Assembly (NCBI RefSeq): GCF_003332885.2
Contig: NZ_QOWJ01000016.1
Location: 1-64,000 of the forward strand
DNA: 64,000 nt
Direction: 5' to 3'
DNA from: Paracnuella aquatica
GTDB lineage: Bacteria; Bacteroidota; Bacteroidia; Chitinophagales; Chitinophagaceae
Shown: one piece after another, positions 52,687-61,386 of the stretch
How the letters are laid out: every line of letters starts with the position of its first letter
Numbering within the stretch: the first letter of the stretch is position 1
Position numbers and translations under genes: made by a program
The notes under the pieces: generated by a model
Database searches by the model: none
Seen by the model: only the letters and a program-made list of their open reading frames with translations
Told to the model about the DNA's origin: nothing

Positions 52687-55110
52687 ATGCAAAGGAGCCT
52701 TTTGTTGTGTGCAGCAGTTTTTACCAGTTGGGCAGCGACCGCCCAAGGCGCTGCCGGCATTTCTGTTACCCTAAATAATGCCAGCGGCGAACCGCTTCCG
52801 GCCGCTACAGCCGCACTCCTCAATCCCGATTCTTCCATTGCCCTCCTTGCGCTTTCCGACAAGGAGGGCAAAGTGTTTTTTGGCAATGCCGCAGCCGGCA
52901 CATACCGCATCCGCGTCACCGCCACGGGCTATGCGGCCCATTTTACCCCGTTTTTTACCTATACGGCAAATGAGCCGCTGCAGCTTTCGGCGCTTACATT
53001 ATTGCCCGATACCCGCACCATGCAGGAAGTAACCGTTACAGCCCGCAAACCCCTCATTGAATTGCAGCCCGGTAAAACCGTGGTAAATGTAGATGCCGGC
53101 ATCACCAACACGGGCACCTCGGTAATGGAGGCACTGGAGAAAATGCCCGGCATTACGGTAGATAAAGACGGCAACATAAGCCTTAAAGGCCGCAGCGGCG
53201 TGCTGGTGCTTATTGATGGCAAACAAACCTACCTCGGCGCCTCGGAGCTGGCTACCATGCTGCAAGGCATGAGCTCGAACAGTGTGAGCCAGGTGGAACT
53301 GATGGACATACCGCCGGCCCGCCTCGATGCTGCGGGCAACGCCGGGGTCATCAATATCAAAACAAAAAAAAACCGCCAACAGGGCTTCAACGGCAACATC
53401 AGCCTGGCGGCCGGCCAGGGGTTTTATCCCAAATTCAACAACAGCCTGCTGCTCAACTACCGCAGCGGCAAATGGAATTTCTCGTTTAACTACACGCTCA
53501 ACAAGGTGCAGCAGTTCATGCGTCTTTATGCGCTGCGCCGCTACTTTGAACCCGATGGCCACACGGTGGCTTCGATGCTGGAGCAGCCCACATTTTTTGG
53601 CGGCCGCAACACTACCCACAACCTGCGGGCCGGCGCCGATTATGCCTGGAGCAAAAAAACAACCGTAGGCCTGCTCCTTACCGGCACCCAGCTGGCCCGC
53701 ACCAGCGGCGGCACCAACAATGCGGCGTGGATGAACGCAGCCGGCGTGCAGGACTCGGTGATCCAAACCGAAAGCCGCAACAACAACCAGTTTCAGACCG
53801 GCGGCATCAACCTCAACCTGCGGCACCAGTTCAATGCAAAACATGAGTTGTCGGCCGATGTGGATGCGCTGCGCTACCGCCTCGATGCGGAGCAGTTTTT
53901 TGAAAACAGGCTGCTGTTCCCCGGCACCTACCGGGAAGCATCCCGGGCCGAGATTCCATCGGGCATCAACATTTTTTCGGCAAAAGCCGACTACGCTGCG
54001 CAGCTACCCGGCCTGCGCCTGGAGGGTGGCTGGAAATCGGCGCACATCGATACCGACAACGAAGCCCGCTACCAGGTGGCCAGTGGCGGCAACTGGACCG
54101 AAGACCTGGGCCGGAGCAACCATTTTTTATACACCGAAAACATACATGCGCTGTACGGCGGCGCACAAACAAAGCGGGGCAGATGGGACCTGCAGGCAGG
54201 CCTGCGCTACGAGCTGACCCACTACGATGCCCGCCAGTTGGGCAATGCGGCGCAAAAGGATTCTTCTTTTTCCCGCACTTACGATGGGCTGTTCCCTACC
54301 CTGCTGGCCTCGGTTGATGCCGACTCAGTGCACCGTTTTTCGGTTAGTGCCGGCCGCCGCATCGACCGGCCCGCATTTCAAAAACTCAACCCGTTCCTGG
54401 TCATTATTAATAAATACACGTTTCAGCAGGGCAACCCCTATTACCGCCCGCAATACACCTGGAACTGGAGCGTGGAGCACCAGTATAAAGGCAAACTTAT
54501 TACCGGTCTGAGCTACAGCCGCACCTCGGATTATTTTGCGCAGATCTTCCCCGTAAAAGAAAACGGCATCATCCTCTATACCGAAGGCAACCTGGACTTG
54601 TTGCAGGTATGGGGCCTGTCGGCAAGTGTGCAACTGGCACCGGCCAAATGGTGGAGCCTGAATGCGCAGGGTGTTTTTAACTACAAAAAACTGGAAGGTT
54701 TTGTGGGCACACAGATTAAACGCGACATCAGCCAGGTAAGCCTCAATATGAACAACCAGTTTAGGCTGGGCAAAGGCTGGAGCGGCGAACTCACGGGCTT
54801 TTATACTTCGCGCAGCCAGCACGACTTACAGGAAATTGTGGACCCGTCGGGGCAGCTATCGGCAGGCATTGCCAAAATGGTGCTGAAAGAAAAAGGAACG
54901 CTGAAACTGGCGGTACGCGATATGTTGTACACGCAGTGGATGAAGGGCAACACTTATTTTCAGCAGGCCGACGAATATTTTAAACTGACCCGCGATACCC
55001 GTGTGGCTACCATCAATTTTACCTATCGTTTTGGCAAAGCAATAAAAAACAGCCGGCGTGGTTCCAGCGCCGCCGATGATGAAAAAGCAAGGGTGGGAAC
55101 GGGCGGATGA
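52687..55110 (+). CDS. TonB-dependent receptor-like outer-membrane protein
   Basis: An 807-residue outer-membrane protein. Signal peptide MQRSLLLCAAVFTSWAATAQ, a carboxypeptidase-D-like beta domain (about 22-105), a plug domain (VTVTARKPLIELQPGKTVVNVDAGI, MEALEKMPGITVDKDGNISLKGRSGVLVLIDGK) and a large barrel of the PF14905-like type (about 250-800). No SusD partner is near, so it may take up small ligands such as siderophores or peptides. The frame can be read 144 codons further up, through the miniprotein, but the signal peptide sets ATG 52687 as the start. Confidence 0.9.
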   Translation: MQRSLLLCAAVFTSWAATAQGAAGISVTLNNASGEPLPAATAALLNPDSSIALLALSDKEGKVFFGNAAAGTYRIRVTATGYAAHFTPFFTYTANEPLQLSALTLLPDTRTMQEVTVTARKPLIELQPGKTVVNVDAGITNTGTSVMEALEKMPGITVDKDGNISLKGRSGVLVLIDGKQTYLGASELATMLQGMSSNSVSQVELMDIPPARLDAAGNAGVINIKTKKNRQQGFNGNISLAAGQGFYPKFNNSLLLNYRSGKWNFSFNYTLNKVQQFMRLYALRRYFEPDGHTVASMLEQPTFFGGRNTTHNLRAGADYAWSKKTTVGLLLTGTQLARTSGGTNNAAWMNAAGVQDSVIQTESRNNNQFQTGGINLNLRHQFNAKHELSADVDALRYRLDAEQFFENRLLFPGTYREASRAEIPSGINIFSAKADYAAQLPGLRLEGGWKSAHIDTDNEARYQVASGGNWTEDLGRSNHFLYTENIHALYGGAQTKRGRWDLQAGLRYELTHYDARQLGNAAQKDSSFSRTYDGLFPTLLASVDADSVHRFSVSAGRRIDRPAFQKLNPFLVIINKYTFQQGNPYYRPQYTWNWSVEHQYKGKLITGLSYSRTSDYFAQIFPVKENGIILYTEGNLDLLQVWGLSASVQLAPAKWWSLNAQGVFNYKKLEGFVGTQIKRDISQVSLNMNNQFRLGKGWSGELTGFYTSRSQHDLQEIVDPSGQLSAGIAKMVLKEKGTLKLAVRDMLYTQWMKGNTYFQQADEYFKLTRDTRVATINFTYRFGKAIKNSRRGSSAADDEKARVGTGG

Positions 55111-55145
55111 TGCATCAAAATGAATGCAGCTTATAAGCATCCACC

Positions 55146-55187
55146 CTTTGTGCTCCTTCCCGTCTTCGTGCCTTCGTGGTTCAAAAA
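55146..55187 (+). repeat. Dispersed repeat B, copy 1
   Basis: A 42-bp stretch with the core TTCGTGCCTTCGTGGTTC (55165-55182) is matched at 60094-60135 with about five differences over the whole length. It lies between the receptor gene and serC. Confidence 0.75.
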
Positions 55188-55217
55188 CATATCGCCATGT
55201 GCTGAAGTCCTTTGAAT

Positions 55218-55252
55218 TTTGCCTGAGCCTTTTCCCTTATCCGTTACCTTTG
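55218..55252 (+). promoter_or_regulatory. Candidate promoter of serC
   Basis: TTTG at 55218-55221 and TACCTTTG at 55245-55252 are 23 bp apart; GTG 55276 follows after a short leader. Confidence 0.45.
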
Positions 55253-55275
55253 GCTTCGCCAAAAAACCATCGCCA

Positions 55276-56352
55276 GTGAAGCACAATTTCAATTCGGGTC
55301 CTGCCGTACTTCCCCGGGAAGTATATGAAGAGGCCAGCAGGGCCATTTTAGATTTCAACAACACCGGGCTTTCCATTTTAGAGATCGGCCACCGCACCAA
55401 CCTGTTTCAGCCCATAATGGACGAAGCCGTGGCCCTGATGAAAGAGCTGATGGGCCTCGATGCCAATCGTGAAGTGCTGTTTCTGCACGGTGGTGCCTCC
55501 ACGCAGTTTTTCCAGGTGCCTATGAACCTGCTCGATGAAGGCCGCACTGCCGCCTACACCGACACCGGTGTATGGGGTGCCAAAGCCATCAAAGAAGCAA
55601 AGTTGTATGGCAATGTAGATGTGGTGTGTTCCTCGAAAGAAGCCACCTACACGTATATCCCTAAAGACTTTACCGTGCAGCCCGACAGCGTATACCTGCA
55701 CATTACTTCCAACAATACCATTTACGGCACGCAGTGGCACAACTTCGAGCCTGTTTTTCGGGCAGGCGTGCCCGCTATTGCCGATATGAGCTCCGATATC
55801 CTGAGCCGGCCCATGGATTTTAACCGCTTCGACCTGATCTATGCCGGTGCGCAAAAAAACATTGGCGCAGCGGGTGTCAACGTGGTTATCGTAAATAAAA
55901 ACATATTGGGAAAGGTGCAGCGCAAACTCCCGACCATGATGGATTACCGGGTGCACATTGAAAACGGATCCATGCTCAACACGCCGCCGGTTTTTGCCAT
56001 CTACATCTGCATGCTTACACTGCGCTGGCTCAAGGCCAAAGGTGGCGTTGCAGCTATTGAAAAGGAAAACATAGCTAAGGCGGATCTTTTCTACAACACC
56101 CTCGATTCCTTACCCGAAGTATTTAAGGGCACTGTGGCCAAAGAAGACCGCAGCTTAATGAATGCCTGCTTTGTAATGCAGGATAAGGGCCGCGAAGAAG
56201 CCTTTGCAGCGCTGTGCCAGCAGGAAGGTTTTGTAGGCGTAAAAGGCCACCGCACCGTAGGCGGCTTCCGCGTATCGATGTACAATGCACTGCCTTATGA
56301 AAGCGTAGTGGCACTGACCGATGCCATGAAGCATTTTGCAAACAATACATAG
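55276..56352 (+). CDS. serC: Phosphoserine aminotransferase
   Basis: A 358-residue PLP enzyme that makes 3-phosphoserine from 3-phosphohydroxypyruvate (serine route) and serves pyridoxine synthesis in some species. Characteristic parts: the start HNFNSGPAVLPREVYEEA, LFLHGGASTQFFQVPMNLL, ADMSSDILSRP, the PLP Lys in YAGAQKNIGAAGVNVVIV, and VGVKGHRTVGGFRVSMYNALP at the end. The start is GTG 55276 (MKHNFNSGP); 19 codons of upstream open frame are not part of the fold. The usual partner serA is not next to it. Confidence 0.94.
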   Translation: MKHNFNSGPAVLPREVYEEASRAILDFNNTGLSILEIGHRTNLFQPIMDEAVALMKELMGLDANREVLFLHGGASTQFFQVPMNLLDEGRTAAYTDTGVWGAKAIKEAKLYGNVDVVCSSKEATYTYIPKDFTVQPDSVYLHITSNNTIYGTQWHNFEPVFRAGVPAIADMSSDILSRPMDFNRFDLIYAGAQKNIGAAGVNVVIVNKNILGKVQRKLPTMMDYRVHIENGSMLNTPPVFAIYICMLTLRWLKAKGGVAAIEKENIAKADLFYNTLDSLPEVFKGTVAKEDRSLMNACFVMQDKGREEAFAALCQQEGFVGVKGHRTVGGFRVSMYNALPYESVVALTDAMKHFANNT

Positions 56353-56401
56353 TAATTTCCCGAATATAAATAGGGTGTAAACACCTGACTGTAGTGATGA
56401 G

Positions 56402-56432
56402 TTTTGCTCCCAATTTTGGTCTGGTAAATTTT
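56402..56432 (+). promoter_or_regulatory. Possible promoter of the frameshifted lipoprotein
   Basis: TTTTG at 56402-56406 and TAAATTTT at 56425-56432 are 18 bp apart, a weak fit, and precede the ATG at 56448 by 15 bases. Confidence 0.3.
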
Positions 56433-56447
56433 TAAACCAAACCTATC

Positions 56448-56511
56448 ATGAATTTAAGGAAATGGGCAATGGCCCTTTTGTTGGGGGGTAATAACCTCTT
56501 GCCAAAAAGAA
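56448..56511 (+). other. Detached lipoprotein signal peptide (frameshift at G6)
   Basis: ATG 56448 opens MNLRKWAMALLLGG and then leaves the frame of the following gene after the run of six G at 56483-56488. With five G the reading would go on as LLLGVITSCQKEMRQLEPDV, a normal lipobox (ITSC) joined to the downstream ORF. So the true start of that protein is probably 56448, with one extra G in this sequence. Confidence 0.7.
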
Positions 56512-57879
56512 ATGAGACAGCTTGAACCAGACGTTTCAAAGCCCGAATTCCCTACTACTGAGGTTATGAAAAACAGGGTTAGCTTGCTAAAGGAAGTAAG
56601 TGAAGTATTAAAAAAGGTGTATGAGCATCCCAAAGCTTATTATGAAGTAAATGCGACGATTCTCTCGGGACATTATGAAGATGAACGGGTCTTATTAAAA
56701 GATCTTTTATTTCCGGAAACAAGTCCGCTTTATCAAAAAGAAGCATTTAAGGCATTTAAGGCACATCCCGGCAGCTTCAAGCAGCAATTTTATAGTGTGC
56801 TTGAAGCGGGCTCTTTTCCACACCTTAAAGCTGCTTTGGGGGCGAAAAGGACTGCAACTAACAATCAACTTAGTGGCATGCAACCAAAGGAGCAGTTTAA
56901 TGTTGCTATTGCAACAGATACTGCACGTGAAATTTTCAGCAATTCAAATGGTGTAGCTATTTACTTTCCCTATTCGGAAAATTTTGGTTCTAATTTTACG
57001 CCAGCATATTTCGACAATATCAATACCGACCCGCATGGGAACTTGGCAACAATAGTGGCTGCTGATCGAATAGCAAACACGGCTCCAGGTAGCGAGCCAT
57101 ACCAATTTTTAGTTAGGTATGGACCCGCTAAAGAAGACTCTTATTTAGAAATCCGTTATCGATCCGTAATAGTAGATGATTCTTATGCGGAATTGAAGCC
57201 AACACATATTATTGGTATTGGGGCTGAAATAATTATGGATCCTCCTGCGCAACCCCCAGTCGTCACATCGATGAATAGGGTTTATGTGGGATGGGTTCGT
57301 ATTGGAAACAACAAACAAGGTGATTGGCTTGTGAGTTATGGTAATGGAAATGGTGGAGGTTCTGAATTTCATATTGCTCGGATCAGTGGGTATTTAAAAA
57401 TGGAGAATCAACAGGTGACAAATTTTGAAGGGGATGACTTTCCGGTTACGTTCAAACGTAAAGAAATTAGAAAGGGAAGGTGGAAGAGAGTTTATGGAGT
57501 ATGGGACCCAGATTGGAAAACAAATAATTATGAACAGATTCTTGCGGTATGGGAAGCGGACTTTACCGGCACAGCAACTTTTACTGGTTCGATCACAACC
57601 ACTGCGACTGTTACCCTTTCTCCAGGCAATACTGCCACCGCCACACGCACTCTAGGTTTTAGCATCCCTGTAAGCACTGAAGATCAGATATATAAGCAAA
57701 GAAAACAAGATAGACCATCCTACTTTGCGGGTGCAAAAATTGATCAGGGTTGGGGCTTTCAAATGTGCGATGATAAAGGTTGCAAAAACGATAACACTTT
57801 CCTCCCATCTGGTCAATCTTGGCCTAAGTTCGATCAAGGTACCGATTTTGGATTCACATGGCCATATAACACATTCTAA
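56512..57879 (+). CDS. Unknown protein, probably an out-of-frame lipoprotein
   Basis: A 455-residue protein as read from ATG 56512, but this ATG is likely internal: the signal peptide lies just upstream in another frame (56448). N-terminal third is helical (MKNRVSLLKEVSEVLKKVYEHPKAYYEVNATILSGHYEDERVLLKDLL); the rest is beta-rich with a VAIYFPYSENFGSN segment. No known family recognised. Base use is AT-rich compared with serC and DUF1015 on either side. Followed 44 bases later by a small barrel gene in the same direction; the two may be a transferred pair. Confidence 0.75.
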   Translation: MRQLEPDVSKPEFPTTEVMKNRVSLLKEVSEVLKKVYEHPKAYYEVNATILSGHYEDERVLLKDLLFPETSPLYQKEAFKAFKAHPGSFKQQFYSVLEAGSFPHLKAALGAKRTATNNQLSGMQPKEQFNVAIATDTAREIFSNSNGVAIYFPYSENFGSNFTPAYFDNINTDPHGNLATIVAADRIANTAPGSEPYQFLVRYGPAKEDSYLEIRYRSVIVDDSYAELKPTHIIGIGAEIIMDPPAQPPVVTSMNRVYVGWVRIGNNKQGDWLVSYGNGNGGGSEFHIARISGYLKMENQQVTNFEGDDFPVTFKRKEIRKGRWKRVYGVWDPDWKTNNYEQILAVWEADFTGTATFTGSITTTATVTLSPGNTATATRTLGFSIPVSTEDQIYKQRKQDRPSYFAGAKIDQGWGFQMCDDKGCKNDNTFLPSGQSWPKFDQGTDFGFTWPYNTF

Positions 57880-57923
57880 AATCATTTGCCAGCGAAGAGT
57901 GCTTTGCTGGCAAATTTTCTTTT

Positions 57924-58589
57924 ATGGAAAGAACATTGTTTACAATCGGCATATTATTTCTGGCAAATTTCTGTCATTCACAAGAAATAAATAGTAGGTT
58001 CCATATAGATGCCGGTTACGGCCTTGCAGGCTCCTTCTTTGTACGCACCGTCACCGAAATGCCGCCCTTTGAAGCACCGGGGTACCGAGAATTTTCTAGG
58101 AAAAAGTTTGTAGGCAACGCTCAAAATATTTCAATTGGTTATCGTTTGAATGAGCGGTATTTGTTAAAAGGCGGCATCCACTACCAGCATTTTACAAGAC
58201 GGGTACAGGTAAATCAAATGCTGGGGCCAGTTTCCCTTACGATAGACAAATCAATTCATCATAGAGATTACATGTACTATGGAGGTATAAACCGGCTATA
58301 CCTGAAAAAGAAAGCTGTATTGAGTGGAGGTTTGGGATTATATTTTCTTGCCTCTAAAATGGAAAATATCCAATTCGGAAGCGGCAACCCAAGCTTTTAT
58401 AATAATTATGAAACAACTTTGAATAACAGCCCAAAAAATTTAGAGATGGGTGCTTTTTCAGAATTCAGTTATGAATACAAATTTCAAACTAAAGTTAACC
58501 TGGGTGTAAAAGCGCAATTCTATTTCACCGTTTCAGCCATGTATGCTGAGTCTGTTGCACTTCTGCCATTTATAAAAATCAATTTCTAG
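57924..58589 (+). CDS. Small outer-membrane beta-barrel protein, unknown
   Basis: A 221-residue exported protein (signal MERTLFTIGILFLANFCHSQ). The mature part alternates amphipathic strands (FHIDAGYGLAGSFFVR, NISIGYRLNERYLLKGGIHYQHF, VLSGGLGLYFLASKM, VNLGVKAQFYFTVSAMY) and ends in IKINF, a typical barrel C-terminal Phe. It follows the frameshifted lipoprotein gene and is AT-rich like it. Function unknown. Confidence 0.78.
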   Translation: MERTLFTIGILFLANFCHSQEINSRFHIDAGYGLAGSFFVRTVTEMPPFEAPGYREFSRKKFVGNAQNISIGYRLNERYLLKGGIHYQHFTRRVQVNQMLGPVSLTIDKSIHHRDYMYYGGINRLYLKKKAVLSGGLGLYFLASKMENIQFGSGNPSFYNNYETTLNNSPKNLEMGAFSEFSYEYKFQTKVNLGVKAQFYFTVSAMYAESVALLPFIKINF

Positions 58590-58610
58590 CATAGTCGTTA
58601 TTTAATAAAG

Positions 58611-58645
58611 TAAAAGGCTTTGGCATTCTCCGCCAAAGCCTTTTA
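58611..58645 (+). terminator. Terminator that overlaps the next promoter
   Basis: A 14-bp perfect stem (58611-58624 with 58632-58645) with a seven-base loop lies 21 bases behind the barrel gene. Its arms contain the -33 and the start of the -7 box of the next gene. Confidence 0.75.
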
Positions 58646-58651
58646 CTTTTG
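58619..58651 (+). promoter_or_regulatory. Promoter of the DUF1015 gene inside the terminator
   Basis: TTTG at 58619-58622, 21 bp, then TACTTTTG at 58644-58651 fit the Bacteroidota -33/-7 consensus in both boxes. The start at 58671 leaves a short leader. Confidence 0.55.
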
Positions 58652-58670
58652 CCTTCACTAAACCAAAGGC

Positions 58671-59891
58671 ATGGCAATCATCAAACCCTTCCGGGCACTG
58701 CGCCCACATATTGGATACGAAGCACAGGTAGCTTCCAAACCCTACGATGTGCTCAACTCCGAAGAAGCCCGTGCCGAAGCGGCCGGCAATCCCATTTCGT
58801 TTTTGCATGTAACCAAATCCGAAATTGACCTGCCCGCAGGTATTGACATACACACGGCCGAAGTGTACGAAAAAGCTGCCGAAAACTTGCAGCGCCTCAT
58901 TGAGCGGTCCATTATTTTCCAGGAAGAAACCGAGTGCTACTACATTTACGAGCTGGCCTGGCGCGGCCGTACCCAAACGGGGCTGGTTTGTGTTTCTTCG
59001 GTGCAGGATTATTTCGATGACGTGATCAAAAAGCACGAATTTACCCGCCCCGAAAAAGAGCAGGACCGCATCGAACACATGCGCACCATCAAGGCACAAA
59101 CCGGCAATGTGTTCCTGGCCTGCAAAGACAATGTGGACCTCACCAACACACTGGAGCAGTGGAAACGCGACAACCTTGCGGTGTACAATTTCACTGCCGA
59201 CGATGGCGTACAGCACACCATCTGGGTGGTCAATGGCATTGCTACCATCGATGTGATCACCAATATTTTTAAAGAGCAGATTCCGTACACATACATTGCC
59301 GACGGCCACCACCGCGCTGCATCTGCGGCTAAGGTTAGCCGTGAGTTTCCCAACAGTGAGGCTGCGCAGTATTTCCTCACCACCATCTTCCCTGCCGACC
59401 AATTGGCCATCCTCGATTACAACCGCGTGGTAAAAGACCTGAACGGCCTGAACGAAGCCGAGTTTTTGCAAAAACTGGAAACAGATTTTACTGTTACCCC
59501 CGGTTCCGATCCGGTACAGCCCGCCGACCTGCACCAGTTTGGCATGTACCTCGGCGGCCGCTGGTACACGCTTACCGCTAAAGAAGGCACTTACACCACA
59601 GATCCCATTGGCGTGCTCGATGTAAGCATTTTGCAAAGCAATGTGCTGGCCAAGCACCTGGCTGTTGGAGATCCCCGCACCGACAAACGCATCGATTTTG
59701 TAGGCGGCATCCGCGGCCTGGCCGAATTGGAAAAACGCGTCAACAGCGGCGATGTGCAGGTGGCATTCAGCCTGCATCCCGTAAGCATCCAGCAGTTGTT
59801 CGATATTGCCGACAGCGGCAACGTAATGCCGCCCAAAAGCACCTGGTTTGAACCAAAGCTGCGCGACGGCCTGCTGACCCACCCGCTATAA
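58671..59891 (+). CDS. DUF1015-family protein
   Basis: A 406-residue cytoplasmic protein of the DUF1015 family. Typical parts: the start IIKPFRALRP, ASKPYDVLNSEEAR, RPEKEQDRIEHMRTIKAQTGNVFL, and the ParB/SerK-like YIADGHHRAASAAKVSREFP with the HHR motif. In Bacteroidota this gene often lies with serC and serA, so a role tied to serine metabolism, perhaps phosphorylation of a small molecule, is likely but unproven. Here serA is missing and two AT-rich genes separate it from serC. Confidence 0.88.
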   Translation: MAIIKPFRALRPHIGYEAQVASKPYDVLNSEEARAEAAGNPISFLHVTKSEIDLPAGIDIHTAEVYEKAAENLQRLIERSIIFQEETECYYIYELAWRGRTQTGLVCVSSVQDYFDDVIKKHEFTRPEKEQDRIEHMRTIKAQTGNVFLACKDNVDLTNTLEQWKRDNLAVYNFTADDGVQHTIWVVNGIATIDVITNIFKEQIPYTYIADGHHRAASAAKVSREFPNSEAAQYFLTTIFPADQLAILDYNRVVKDLNGLNEAEFLQKLETDFTVTPGSDPVQPADLHQFGMYLGGRWYTLTAKEGTYTTDPIGVLDVSILQSNVLAKHLAVGDPRTDKRIDFVGGIRGLAELEKRVNSGDVQVAFSLHPVSIQQLFDIADSGNVMPPKSTWFEPKLRDGLLTHPL

Positions 59892-59916
59892 CAAAGCACC
59901 ACGCATCAATATTTTT

Positions 59917-59949
59917 AAAGATTCCATCTCTTGAAGAGATGGAATCTTT
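59917..59949 (+). terminator. Terminator after DUF1015
   Basis: A 15-bp perfect stem (59917-59931 with 59935-59949), a three-base loop and a T-run, 26 bases behind the stop. Repeat A copy 2 begins eight bases further on. Confidence 0.85.
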
Positions 59950-59956
59950 TTTATGT

Positions 59957-60007
59957 ACCCATCTGCCGTAATACTATTAAGCTGCCGTTGCGTCGCACTC
60001 TTGTACG
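59957..60007 (+). repeat. Dispersed repeat A, copy 2
   Basis: A 51-bp stretch matching 41511-41560, with the same core (GCTGCCGTTGCGTCGCAC) and the same position directly behind a hairpin terminator of related sequence (both stems contain CCATCTC). Confidence 0.7.
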
Positions 60008-60093
60008 TTTTGTTCGCTACTGAACACATGAAAGGCTTTCCAAATACATTTACTAACACAACTAATTCAGCGGTCCCCTTTCAAAGCAAAAAT

Positions 60094-60135
60094 CTTTGTG
60101 CACCTTCCTGCATTCGTGCCTTCGTGGTTCAAAAA
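60094..60135 (+). repeat. Dispersed repeat B, copy 2
   Basis: Matches 55146-55187, with the core TTCGTGCCTTCGTGGTTC conserved. With repeat A copy 2 and the terminator it fills the 325-bp gap before the TPR gene; no ORF is convincing there. Confidence 0.75.
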
Positions 60136-60216
60136 ATCCCCTTCCCTCCAACCTCCTAAAATTTTTAACATCGGCCTAAGTCTGCCCTATCCGGCCACAG
60201 GCGGTATATTTGACCC

Positions 60217-61230
60217 ATGAACAGACTGAAAAGCCTTTTCTTTTCTACCCTTATGGCGGCGGCCACGGTCGCTGGTGCGCAGGAACAAGATATGCAGCAA
60301 ACGGCCCGCGCCTTTATGCGCAGCGGCGATTTCGACAATGCCATCCTGGTGCTCAACCGGGCGCTGGCTTCCGATAAAGAAAACCTGGACCTGCAAAAGG
60401 ACCTGGTGCTGGCCCATTATTACAAACGCGATTATGCCAGGGCACTGGAAGGCGCTAAAGTGCTCATCGACCGCAATGATGTTGATGTGGTGAGCTTTCA
60501 AATTGCGGGCAACGTGTACAAGGCTTTGGAAGATGCCAAAGAAGCCGGCAAAATGTATCGCCGGGCACTGAAAAAGTTCCCGACCAGCGGCCCGCTTTAC
60601 AGCGAATACGGCGAACTGCTTTGGGCCACTAAAGACAATGACGCCATTAACCAGTGGGAAAAGGGCATTCAGGTAGACCCTGCATTTGCAGGCAACTATT
60701 ACAATGCGGCACTGTTTTATTCTTATACCAAAGACAAGATCTGGACGCTGCTCTACGGCGAAATCTTTGTAAACAAGGAAAGCCTCACCGAACGGGCAAC
60801 AGCCATGAAAAAGCTGCTGCTGGATATGTATAAGGAAAAGCTGTTTACCGACCTGGGCACCGAAAATAAAAATGCCAGCGAGTTTGAAAAAGCGGTGCTG
60901 GCCACTTACAAAAAGCAGGAAGGATTGACCGGCCGCGGCCTCACTACCGAGTCGCTAACGGCCATCCGTACCCGCTTTGTGCTGGATTGGTTTGCTACCT
61001 ACGCCACCAAGTTTCCCTACAAGCTGTTCGACTACCAGCAGCAACTGCTGCGCGACGGCATGTTTGAAGCCTACAACCAATGGCTGTTTGGCACTGTTGA
61101 AAACCTGCCCGCTTACGAAAGCTGGACACAGGCCAACAAAGAAGCCTATAACAAGTTCACCACTTTTCAGCGTGGCCGTATATTCCGCATGCCGGCAGGA
61201 CAGTATTATAAGAAGGAAGAGAAGCGGTAG
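60217..61230 (+). CDS. Secreted or periplasmic TPR protein
   Basis: A 337-residue exported protein (signal MNRLKSLFFSTLMAAATVAGAQ). Residues about 25-180 are tetratricopeptide repeats (ARAFMRSGDFDNAILVLNRALA, AHYYKRDYARALEGAKVLI, IAGNVYKALEDAKEAGKMYRRALKKFP, LWATKDNDAINQWEKGIQVDPAFAGNYY). The C-terminal half is helical and of unknown type. Such proteins scaffold envelope complexes. Single gene with terminator at 61317. Confidence 0.88.
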   Translation: MNRLKSLFFSTLMAAATVAGAQEQDMQQTARAFMRSGDFDNAILVLNRALASDKENLDLQKDLVLAHYYKRDYARALEGAKVLIDRNDVDVVSFQIAGNVYKALEDAKEAGKMYRRALKKFPTSGPLYSEYGELLWATKDNDAINQWEKGIQVDPAFAGNYYNAALFYSYTKDKIWTLLYGEIFVNKESLTERATAMKKLLLDMYKEKLFTDLGTENKNASEFEKAVLATYKKQEGLTGRGLTTESLTAIRTRFVLDWFATYATKFPYKLFDYQQQLLRDGMFEAYNQWLFGTVENLPAYESWTQANKEAYNKFTTFQRGRIFRMPAGQYYKKEEKR

Positions 61231-61316
61231 GAGGAGTTGGGAGTCGGGAGTTATGAGTTGTGAGCCTCGAGTGTCGAGAAGATGAGTGGACTATAAATTA
61301 AATGCCTTTAATATTT

Positions 61317-61348
61317 AAAAAGCTACGCAGTGCGTAGCTTTTTTTATT
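61317..61348 (+). terminator. Terminator downstream of the TPR gene
   Basis: AAAA then an 8-bp stem (61321-61328 with 61332-61339) and a T-run; 87 bases behind the TPR stop. The stretch 61231-61276 in between is a degenerate run of GGGAGT/GAGTT-like words. Confidence 0.7.
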
Positions 61349-61386
61349 TCCAATTGCCTGCGCGTTTATTTACTGATGGCGCATAG

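Noticed and set aside
58602-59882. A 426-codon open frame on the minus strand
   Set aside because: It is antisense to DUF1015, which has clear family motifs and promoter. The antisense translation is Phe/Gly/His-rich with no known pattern.
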